Assembly (NCBI GenBank): GCA_963978545.1
Contig: OZ021731.1
Coordinates: forward strand, 57,461,242 to 57,525,241
DNA from: Linyphia triangularis
Lineage: Eukaryota > Arthropoda > Arachnida > Araneae > Linyphiidae
Direction: 5' to 3'
DNA length: 64,000 bases
A model generated the notes under the pieces. It ran no database searches. It saw only the letters and a program-made list of their open reading frames with translations, and was not told the origin of the DNA. Position 1 is the first letter of the stretch, and the number at the start of each line of letters is the position of its first letter. Below are positions 54,701 through 64,000 of this stretch, in pieces. The position numbers and the translations under genes were made by a program.

Positions 54701-56497
54701 TCCATTTTAGGTTCCTAATGGAACGATGTATTCTTTTAGAACTATGTGCAACAAAGAAGTGAATAGAAATCAGTCTGCTGGTATGTACTTGCTATTTACC
54801 CTAAATACAATATTGTTGCACAAATTATCTGTATATATTGTAAATAGTGACGTATTATTTCAAAATTCTATTGTAATTTATTTTTATCCAATTTTATTTA
54901 GTAATTAATAGCGATTATACAAGTTAGAAAAAGGTGGCAACACCTGAAGTAATCGAGAAGTTTCGAGATATTTCTTTTCTATGAATTGGCTGGAAATTTC
55001 GAGAATGTCTCACGCGCTTGTATATAAAAGACTGGAGAACGGGAAAGTTTTCAGATTGACTTCGGAGTTCGTTGAAAGCTGATCGCTTTGTTTACCTATT
55101 GGAGTGAGCTTGTATAATCGCTGAATTCGAAGTTATTTTTGTTGAAGCTTGTGTTGAAGCTTGAGAGTAATTAAACTGTTGCCTGTGAATAAATTTTGTG
55201 AGTTTTCTGAAGAGAGAATAAATATTTTTAAACCGTGAAAACTGTGCCATCATTGCCTCAGTGGAAAAATTCATAACAATATCTTTTTTACAATAAATTT
55301 AAATTGCAATCCAAATGCCTATTAACATTTTAAAAAACTGATTATTACCATTTTATAATACTACTAATTTACATATTTCTAAAACTTTTGTAATGTAATT
55401 ATCAAAAAAGCCTTTTTTAATTGCAATATTCAGCTACAATTTTTTTTAGACAATTATATTCCTCTTTTTAAGAACTAATAGTTATTACAAAAGGAAAATG
55501 TAAAAAATTCCTATTCAAATTCCAAAATATATTCTGTTGTTGAATTTAAAATGCACTAGTTGCACATAAGCAGAAAATTATTTACAAGTTTTGTATTTTG
55601 TAAGTTTCACTTAGCTTTTATTAACTAACAAACTTCCAGCAATAAATGTTTTCCTGGATGATATCTTGGACTAACAGTACTTTTCCGAAGAAAGAAAAAA
55701 ACAAAAGCATGAAACTATATTTTACTTTTATGATATCCTGTTAAAATAAAATTAAATTCTAGTACTACTTTAACTAAAATTGTTTGCAATGCTTATTGAA
55801 AGGAAAAAGTAACTATATATTTATCTTTTGTGATATGCATTAAATGATGTACACTTTGCAATGTACTAAAAATTCATGAATGTATGTTATGTCTATAGTA
55901 TTTATATTAATTTTTATACACTAATTTACAATAAGAGTTACGCTCATCACATACTCACTGTTTGACTCTATAACGCTTTGCGCTAGTATTACATCTCTTA
56001 TTCAGTTCAGCAAACTGTGAATAAAGATGATCCACATTCAATACAGAGCGTTGATGTTTGGAAGGATTCTACCCAAGTTTAAGTTGCAAGTCATGTGAAA
56101 GTGCACATGTATTATAACGAATCCACAGTAAGGAAGATTAGGCTTTGTCACGATCAAGAGTTGCAAGTCAAGAAAGTGGAATTATTGAATTAAATAGCGC
56201 AATTCTTAAAAATGTTTTGTGTATATTAAATTAAAGTGTTAGTTGTATTCTTTTTTTAACAGACGCCTTAAAAAATTTTAGTATAAATATAATACAGAAT
56301 GGAAAATTGTTTTGCATTTTTAAGGAATTTGCAATAACACTACATTTAATTTTACAGGACATTCTCAACAAGCTACTACCTATGGAGCTCCTGAATACTA
56401 CCAATACAATGAATACAGTTTTAATGACATTCATTGTGATATGGAAAAATATAGACTCCCACGACCTTCAAGTAAAACTCCAAAAGAAAATAAATGA
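51779..56497 (+). CDS. NDUFV3: NADH dehydrogenase flavoprotein 3 (complex I 10-kDa subunit), three exons
   Basis: Accessory subunit of mitochondrial complex I, bound to the matrix arm near NDUFV1/NDUFV2. Coding exons are 51779-51823, 54711-54780 and 56358-56497, joining in phases 0 and 1 to give 84 residues. The N-terminus (MASVILRQLGKTQWM) is rich in Arg/Lys and hydrophobic residues and lacks acidic ones, as expected for a mitochondrial presequence. The C-terminal part has YYQYNEYSFNDIHCDMEKYR followed by LPRPSS, which matches the conserved tail of the vertebrate protein ([20 protein letters not shown]-type, then PQPSS). Exon 1 lies just downstream of the shared promoter. The GT after ATG in exon 1 (GTAAAT) is a modest donor. 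No large alternative exon such as vertebrate NDUFV3 carries is evident. Confidence 0.85.
51824..54710 (+). other. NDUFV3 intron 1
   Basis: 2.9 kb. It contains a truncated SINE (52,048-52,097), a diverged inverted repeat (52,283-52,304 against 52,741-52,762, core CCCACCTCTT) that may bound an old TIR element of about 0.5 kb, and a second pair at 54,022-54,036 and 54,195-54,209 (GTGACGTAAAGAGAT). No exon is recognised. The minus-strand frame at 53,091-53,372 has no known relative that I can name. Confidence 0.5.
52048..52097 (+). repeat. Truncated SINE of the AACC-tail family
   Basis: GGCGCAGTATGGCCCAAGTG to CCATAAAACACAACCAACC matches the family 3' end. No exact target duplication is visible. 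Confidence 0.6.
54839..55278 (+). repeat. Probable solo LTR (440 bp)
   Basis: The block begins TGTAAATAG and ends CATAACA, and is flanked by ATAT on both sides (54,835-54,838 and 55,279-55,282). It has a TATA box (GTATATAAAAG near 55,019) followed by two AATAAA signals near 55,190 and 55,217, the usual LTR layout. It differs in sequence from the Gypsy LTR at 16,161. No internal region is present, so it would be a solo LTR left by recombination. It lies in NDUFV3 intron 2. Confidence 0.5.
55283..56357 (+). other. NDUFV3 intron 2, remainder
   Basis: AT-rich; no exon or repeat family recognised. Confidence 0.5.
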
Positions 56498-56554
56498 TTT
56501 GTTGATTTCTTATTTGATGTAGTGTTGTACAAATTACCTTGTTCATAGAAAACA

Positions 56555-56575
56555 AATAAACTTTTGCCAAATAAA
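56555..56575 (+). terminator. NDUFV3 poly(A) signals
   Basis: Two AATAAA hexamers at 56,555-56,560 and 56,570-56,575 lie 58 and 73 bases after the NDUFV3 stop codon. Confidence 0.65.
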
Positions 56576-57522
56576 ATTAATCTGTAAAAAATACAGTTTT
56601 ATTCATTTTCTTGTCAACTGGGCACAGTAGCTTTGATAATGCTTCAAAAACATAAAATATGTTTGAACTTTATTCTGAATTAAATGAGTGATAGATTAAG
56701 AAAGCATACAATGAAAAAAAACTGTCAATGAAGCTTCACTTACATTTCATCTTTTAAATTGAACCATCTAATTGTTAAGGAAAAAATCTTGTACAAATTT
56801 TAAATCTAATACAGTCGAGCCCACTATAATGAACAATCGGTTGCAATGAACTTTTTTAATGGTTCCCACCAAACTCTAATGTTATTTGATACTCTTATAG
56901 TGAACAACGGAGAAAATGGTAGTTCAATTCATTACATAGATTTTTTTTCAGTTACTACTTGTTAACCGCCCTACCCTCACTCTAGGAATTTACTAATCTT
57001 TACAAACCACCCCTTGAAAATCAGAATCCTGTGTCATCCTTCAAGAGGAAAATTTTTATACCTAGTAACTTCTAAATTCTAAACTTATATAAACCTTTTG
57101 AGAAATACTTCCTGTCTTGCAGTAAAAGTAGTTTGATTTACTAATAATGAATGAGGTAGAAAACAAAGTTAATCAAATATTTTTAGGTGAATTTTCAATA
57201 TACTTTAAGAACTTAATAGAAGAACTTTAATTTAAACCTTTTACTTTCGAGACTAAAGTGTTTCCCTTATGTTCCAATGGTGTATTTGTGTTTTAACTGT
57301 GAATCATATTATGTGTATTTGTCTCAATTTTAAACATGCAAGATGCTGCCACTTAAGTATAACAAATTTTACATTGGGGAACTTGCTTGGCAATGATCCT
57401 CACCCGAATTACTTTTTATTCCTTAAAGATATTGGTTTTACAAACTTTAAATTATTTGTTAAACTTCCGATTTGGGGTGTTTTCTTATACTTCCATGTTT
57501 TTGATTCGTAAGAATCAAATGT

Positions 57523-57581
57523 TTGGCGCAGCTTAGCAAACATTGGCTCTTGTGGCATAAAAAATCACTTACCAACCAAAC
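57523..57581 (+). repeat. Diverged SINE 3' end
   Basis: TTTGGCGCAGCTTAGCAAAC to ACTTACCAACCAAAC follows the family 3' pattern with many changes. Confidence 0.45.
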
Positions 57582-58280
57582 TTAAGTTCCTGGTGTGAAA
57601 ATCTTATTATTCAGTTTCAGAATATTCTAATTTGAATTAAAAGGGATCACCCACCTGTCCCTGCAGTTTTTTTCTTTTTTTGCTATGCTTAATTTTTTGA
57701 GAATACAATATATGTCGGAAGTATCATTTTAAAATATTTTACCTGGAAAAATAAAAATAATAAAAGCTCACAAAATTTGAAAGGACAACTTTGTATTGAA
57801 TTTTTATAAGTTAGCTTATGAAAACTTTTTAGATCATTATAAAAGAAAAAAATACCTAGTTATTTTCTATTTAAATCAAATTATACTGATAAAAAGTTCA
57901 TGGGTCAAAAAAATACTTTTTAGCAGATATTATAATGTTAACCTTATAAATCAGAATCTCTATTTAAGTGGAATTTGTTTGTGGCTCTGTCTGCTAGCCT
58001 ATAGAAAGTAACTTCCAAGACCTTTGAAATTCTAAACATGTAGTTTTTGCCATCTATTTTGTTTATTCATGGCCAGAATGTTAAAATTTCCGGGAGTTTT
58101 TTTTTTTTTTTCATGAAAAACAAATCAGTTCCCAAAACTCCCACCAGATGACAACACTACAATATTGGTTATTTTTCTTTCCCCTTGATTTTTTTTTATC
58201 TTAAAAATGTTGTGAATAGGCTGGACACCTAGCAAGTTTGGGTTGCTATCAAATTATAAGGTCAATATTTTCATAGTTTT

Positions 58281-58319
58281 TGTAGTTGAATTTGGCTCCT
58301 CACTCCAAATTCAACTACA
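58281..58319. repeat. Perfect hairpin, 15-bp stem and 9-nt loop
   Basis: TGTAGTTGAATTTGG (58,281-58,295) is exactly complementary to CCAAATTCAACTACA (58,305-58,319), with the loop CTCCTCACT. Confidence 0.75.
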
Positions 58320-60107
58320 GTAATAGAAAATGTTGAGGCTCTCACAGTTTAAAAATGCTCATCCCCGATTCTGTGGTAGTACATAAGTGGCTACCTACCT
58401 TGTTTTCCCTCAAATACTATTCTGATGTTTTACTGACCCTAGCTATTGCGATATTGAATACCATCTTTGGTCTCAATGCATAGTCATCTTAAAATTACTA
58501 TTTCATTTAAACATGTTTTGGTGGAACATTTCTTTATCTCTTGAAATTAAACAACTAATTACTGTGCTGCCTATCATTGGTTCCTAGATGTTCTATCTTT
58601 GTTATACCAAATGAACAACCATAAAAACTATGAATAATAATTCATTTTATGTTACCTCTAGCTATAAATATTTTTAGAAGTAAACAATCAATTATCTGCT
58701 AAAACTTTTATAACTAAGTGTTTTAGAACCAGTAAGAAATATTTTAAGCTATATTATTAAATACACAGCACATAAGTTATGCATTTTAAACTACAAACTA
58801 GATACTGTGTCCTTTAGGTGTAAAAATAAGAAAAATAGCTGGTAAAATTTAAACATACAAGAACATTAACAATTTTCTTCCATAGATTGTTTTATTTACA
58901 ATAAGAGTAATGTTTATAGGTATATATATATTTCAATACATTAATTCACAAAAATACATTTTTACAGGTAAAAACATGCAACATCAACAATATGTAAACG
59001 ATTATTTCCAGAATAGTAATGAACAAGTGAAGAATTTCTTACTAAACTAACAACATTACATTATAGGGCTTCCAAAAATGAAATATGCAACTCCCTTAAC
59101 ACTTGAACAGTAACTCCCAAAGTGTTGCAAAAAATAATAATAGCATAATATATTTTCCCATTGGAAACACTGTTAAAATCACAAAATTCCCTCTTAAATT
59201 TTCTCATTCTCTATGAAATATAAACTTGTCATCATATCACAACAAATTTTACACTTAACATCTTATAGGATATTCTTTACCATACTTTTTATTTGAAAAT
59301 ATAGTTACTTAACTTTAAATTGTATATTTTATTTAAGGATACCCAATACATTGAGATTCTAGATTTTCAACAATCCAAGAACAACAATAACATCTTAATA
59401 AATAGAACTTGATTTGTCTTCAGTTGGTTTAAAACTGAGTTTTCAGTTTTGTAAAAGAAAATATATTGAGCCATAGTTTTTAAATTGAAATTCTATTGAA
59501 AGCATTTTTAATACCAAAAAATAAACTTTTTGTCTGTCAATCTAATGTTATTTATATTGCAATCTAACTTTAGTTAATCAAAATACATTTTGCAACAGGA
59601 TAATAAAATTGCTCAACTAATAGTATACTTAGAAAAAATTATGAATTATATTGCAGAATGTGACTCATATATTTAAATCATTAATAATAGTTATTATATC
59701 TTATAGTACATAAACTTGTTCCAATAATAAAAGTAAAATTACAATGGAAAATAAAATACATACAAATAATTTTTTAAGTATTTAATTATACAAATTCATG
59801 TAAATTTTGTACTTTAAAGTAAGCTGCTTTAAAGTTAAAAAAAAAAAAAAAAAAAAAACTTATATCAAAATATTTACTTTTTTGTAACTTTAAATATATT
59901 TAAATAATTATGTTCTTTTTAAATAGTAATGTTTAAAAGTTATTACTTGAGTTGCATAAATTAATTTTATGACATATTTTTCTACATAGATAGAAATATA
60001 ACAGATGTATACTTGATAAAGTTTTCTAAAAGTTTGCAAAAGAATTAAGAAGTTTTGAATATATCCTAACTATACAATTAGTGACATATACTAGACATAG
60101 TCTTCAA

Positions 60108-60262
60108 AATTACTAAAACATTATGAATGAAACCTTTAAATACACTACAATAATCTAGTGCACAGTAAGTTTAAAATGCATTTGTCACTAAAACATTATG
60201 AATAAAACCGTTAAATACACTACAATAATTTAGTGTATAATAAGTTTAAATGCATTTGATAT
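60108..60262. repeat. Tandem duplication, two units of about 78 bp
   Basis: Both units contain ACTAAAACATTATGAAT, AAATACACTACAATAAT and AAGTTTAAA-type segments, with few differences. Confidence 0.75.
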
Positions 60263-63200
60263 ACTTGAGATTTCATAAGTTAAGGGGATTATATAATTTA
60301 AAAACCAAAAAAGGATACAAAATTTAAATGAAGAGTGAAGCTTTTGGATAAAATTTTATAAGCATAATTGTAAAATTGTTTATATATGTTTTAAAATAAA
60401 TGCCAAAATTTCCCAAATCACACAATCAAAAACTCATAAATAGAATTTTTATATATATTTGATAGAGTTTATTCTTATTTCGCTTAGAAAAATTACATTA
60501 ATTAAAAAAATAATTTAAGTGTATTTTTCAAATCTGAACTTCCAACTGCAAAAGTATCAAATAAAAAATTAAAGGTTATCCTTATCCATTCATTTAAAAT
60601 CTAGTTATTGGAACTATCTTAACCCAAAAAAGTAGTGGGTGTTAAATAATTATAAAAAGGTAATGGTAATGTAAATTTTGTACATTCTTTTCGATTGCAG
60701 AATAACTACACTAGAATAAATAACATTAAAAACCATGAAAAACATAGCAGAAATATGCAATGGTATTTCATTTATTATTATTTAACAGCAAAACATTTAA
60801 CATGAATTAAAAAATCTTAACAGCTTATATAACTATGAGAAATTATTCATTTTACCTATTAGGATTAATTTATGAAACATTTATTTTATTAGAGTATATT
60901 TCTAACTAAATAACAACAACATGATTATAAAAAGATAAAACAATTGTTCAGAACTTCACAAACTGAGCACCTTTATAAATAATTAGCACTCACAAACTTT
61001 TAAAAACCATGCTAATATCCAAAATACAACTAATATATTACTCTTTCTCTCTTTTAGAAAACAAATTTAAATCTGGACATGGATAGAGTACAAAAATTTA
61101 CTGTAAGATTGTTATAGATGATATGTTTGTCATTTGTCAGTGTAAGACTGGTTAAATGTTCAAATAGGTCAAAAGGCAAATGTAAAATCTGCCATATTTA
61201 ATATTCTGAAATTCCCATGGGAAGTTAAAAACACCTTTAAACTAAGAATATCTTGATCTATCAAACTTTTTAGGCCGGAAGTATTAAGAAAATTAGACTA
61301 AAAAGCTTGAAATACAAACCAAAAGTTGTCTTTCATTCATAGACAAATTATAAACTAACAGTAGGCCGAGATGCATTTAAAATTTATAGACTTCTTATAA
61401 GCCAATCTAATGAAAAAGTTAATACGCAATTAAATTGTAAACTTACATAATTGATAATAATAATATATTAAGTTGATTGATGAAAGTAATAAGCAGACCA
61501 GCCATATGTCTATAATATGGTGAGTTATGAAAAAACATAATGATTTATATTTCAACCCATTTAGATTGGTGTTAGACACATCCAGCTAAAATAAGGGAGA
61601 CAGACCAAGTTATTTAATGTATTTTTTCCCTTGTGAAATGCAGAATAGTGCTTGAGGAAAGATGGCAAGAATGTGAATATTTCTTTCAGACTAAACATTG
61701 TCTTCATGTTTTTTAAATAGAGCTTCAACTACTATCTAATTGATTATTGATAGATCAGCTCTTTTAAATATTACAAAAAAAAGCTTCATATTAATTTGAT
61801 ATGTGTATTTTAATTCCTTAACTTTAAAGGTTTTACACTACAAAGCTTTTCCTTTGGCTATGACAGTTAAAAACATCCTCAATTACTTATAAAAATATTT
61901 TAGAACTGATACAGCAATTAATGTTATGCTATTTATGAAAATAAGCTTAACATACCTGATATGTTTTAAAGATATTTCATTTGCAGCATTTAAGAATTGA
62001 TAGCAAATTGAGTATATTCACTTTTTTAAATATAATCATTCTACCCCCACCGTCTTTTTATCACTTTAGCCCTAAAATTAAGTATTACATTATCATTTTG
62101 TTATTAACATTGTGTAGAAAAATTACAAATACGATTGTAACATTCAAAAAATGATATGTTTTATTCGTCAAAATATTTAATAATGTAAAAATTAATAAAC
62201 ATATTTAGGATTTTACTTAGCTTCAATAAAAACTGCAAAATGTTTCCACAGCATTGTATTGTATATTACGACATTCAATTCAAAATGTCTACTGAACCAT
62301 GAAGGCACTAGAATATTTCTTAATGGAAACAAGTTAATTCCTTAAATAAATTTCTCATTTATATAAATATTTTATTACAGTCCTGAAATATAAAAAACAT
62401 GTATATTTTTAAAATTTAAATATAATTTCCAAATTGAACTTGAAGCATAGTCATTATAATTTTGTTTCATACCTTACAAGACCTTTAATAGACCTTGTTT
62501 ATCATTCAATCCGCAGTAAAATTCTTATCGCATACCATTTTGTTCAACAAAAATATTTTTGGAATTCACACAATTTTTAAAATGCATTTACTATGTACAA
62601 TATATAAAGATTTTTTGTAAACAATATTTTCTTTAGTTGAATACAAAAAAAAATAAAACTATAACTTAAAAATATATAATTTACAACTTTAAACGATGAA
62701 AACACATTCAGAAAGTACAGATCTTACTTCAGGAATAAAATCTTCATTCTCATATTGTATGTTCTGGAAGACGAAAAAAAAAACATTATTAAATTAGTGA
62801 TTTTATACAATAACATCTTCTTAAAATAATAGAACTTTTTTTAAAAAAGAAATAACAAAAAGAATATCAACATAACAAGATTCCTCTTTTGAAAAATATA
62901 CAATATGATTTTATTATAATAGAATTGCACTTTCAACTCTGTCAAAAAAAGTTATAAATAAAATAAAAAGAGAAAAATTCGACTGAAAACTTGAGGAGAA
63001 TCCCTACAAAATTTAACCATTTATGTATTTTAATAGCATCAGTAACAACAATCTATAGAAAATTTAACGACTGAAAAATTGTTTCAAGTAGATAAGAATT
63101 CCAATAACTTTTTAAAATTTAACACAAAACATGCATTTCATATTAAAATTATCCAATAGTAAATATGGCTACACCTCAAGTGGTTTTGCAGAAAAGGGAA

Positions 63201-63467
63201 AAAAGAAATTTTACTACTTCATTGTATGAATTACTAATCACAACTAAACAATTTCTATTAATTAAGATCACAACTTTTATTGTAGTTTATAGAGGGAAAA
63301 CTTAAAAGAAGAGCCATCTTTGGTTTTACCCGCTTGTGCTTCTGCAGCACAAAGCAGGTTTTGTAAAAGATTACTTTTTTTTAAAAATACTCAAATTTTT
63401 TAAACATAGATAATCTACAATGCTTTTAAGGATGCAATTTAAAAATTAAACAAAAACTATTACTTAC

Positions 63468-64000
63468 CAACATCAGTAACAATTCGAGGTTTGTAAAAAT
63501 CTGACTCTGCAATTGAAGGGACACAGGGACTTGCTCTGGAGCCAGCATTTGAGCCATGCTCGCTACCACTGCTACTTGTGTTCCTCTTCTTACTCAACAT
63601 AGAAACACCCATGGTTGGTAATGTTGGTGACCTAAGATCAATCAGAGGTGCATCTTCCACAATATCAGAATCTCCTGATGGATATTTCATTGGAAAATGA
63701 GGTTTCGTTTGAGTTTCGACATAATAGTAACAGCTGCCAGCTGAAGATATGGTGCTACCTGATGAACTACTGTTCAGGCTACAACTGCTGCTGTATCCCA
63801 GACTGTCGGTAATTGAGTTACTTGTGCAATTCAACGCTGTCGTGAATGAATCGTCATTGCTTAGGCATAGATTTGTATTCATGGTTGAGGTAACTTCCTC
63901 TAATTGTTCATCAACAAAATCCATCTCGGTCTGAGATGAAGAGCTTTTGGTGAAACCAGGATAAGATTCTGTTGGAGGTTTTGGAATGTTCATCATTAGT
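63468..64000 (-). CDS. Exon of an unrecognised gene with a serine-rich product
   Basis: A single open frame runs from the window edge to a strong donor (TTG/GTAAGT) at 63,467. It encodes about 176 residues. The first half is rich in Ser, Thr and Asn (for example SLNSSSSGSTISSAGS). Later comes an acidic and hydrophobic motif IVEDAPLIDLRSPTLPTMG and a conserved-looking end, SDFYKPRIVTDV. The composition suggests a disordered cytoplasmic or nuclear region with phosphorylation sites. The first in-window ATG is at 63,996, but the frame stays open upstream, so the exon may continue beyond the window. A weak candidate for the last exon is 63,277-63,341: it has a TGCAG acceptor, joins in phase, adds EAQAGKTKDGSSFKFSLYKL and a Gln, then stops. 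I do not recognise the family. Confidence 0.6.

Larger units (their letters stand above)
56581..63276. other. Intergenic or 3' UTR DNA between NDUFV3 and the right-hand gene
   Basis: 6.7 kb, very AT-rich. It holds a SINE fragment (57,523-57,581), a half of a pogo-like end near 56,812 (CAGTCGAGCCCACTATAATG), a perfect hairpin (58,281-58,319), an A run near 59,839 and a tandem duplication (60,108-60,262). A minus-strand micro-exon-like stretch at 62,737-62,772 has a good acceptor and a GTAAGA donor but does not join the visible exon in phase. The rest is unassigned and may be the 3' UTR of the right-hand gene. Confidence 0.45.

Noticed and set aside
62737..62772. 36-nt micro-exon of the right-hand gene
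   Set aside because: Acceptor and donor look good, but it reads into a stop when joined to the only visible exon in its phase.
1..64000. CRISPR array or other prokaryotic defence or operon structure
   Set aside because: No regularly spaced short repeats of that kind exist. Spliced genes, SINEs and LTR elements show nuclear animal DNA.

Overview
The window is AT-rich, intron-rich animal nuclear DNA. An arthropod, probably a spider or other chelicerate, fits best: there are many short tRNA-related SINEs ending in AACC repeats, a Ty3/Gypsy element of arthropod type, and long repeat-filled introns. The lineage is inference, since no species marker is present.

Layout. Positions 1-51,297 hold the 5' part of the midasin gene (MDN1) on the minus strand. 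I traced 30 coding exons with consistent splice phases, 4,473 nt or 1,491 codons. They run from the start codon through the N-terminal region, AAA1, AAA2 and AAA3 to the sensor region of AAA4. The rest of AAA4, AAA5, AAA6, the linker and the MIDAS domain must lie beyond position 1. Head to head with it, starting 481 bp away, is a small plus-strand gene of three exons (51,779-56,497). It encodes an 84-residue homologue of complex I subunit NDUFV3, ending in poly(A) signals near 56,555-56,575. At the right edge (63,468-64,000, minus) is a serine-rich exon of a third gene that I do not recognise. About 6.7 kb of AT-rich DNA separates it from NDUFV3.

Mobile DNA fills the introns. MDN1 intron 27 (13.4 kb) holds a young Gypsy element (7,578-16,511; two mismatches between its 351-bp LTRs). 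Its 5' LTR is split by a 3.3-kb terminal-inverted-repeat (TIR) DNA transposon (7,842-11,140). Two short relatives of that transposon sit in other MDN1 introns (34,391-34,998 and 37,558-38,321), and all three are flanked by 5-bp target duplications. Two other TIR elements (30,117-31,726 and 42,946-44,792) each carry an internal array of long tandem repeats. Other items are a 255-bp inverted repeat, three perfect short hairpins, several SINE copies (two with clear target duplications), a pogo/Tigger-like MITE and a probable solo LTR.

The two identified host genes serve different housekeeping processes, 60S ribosome maturation and mitochondrial respiration, and probably share a bidirectional promoter. 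I found no CRISPR array, operon or other prokaryotic structure, and no convincing new multi-gene system. The most unusual items are the nested transposons, the tRNA-like module inside the Gypsy LTR, and the long hairpin repeats inside a transcribed intron.
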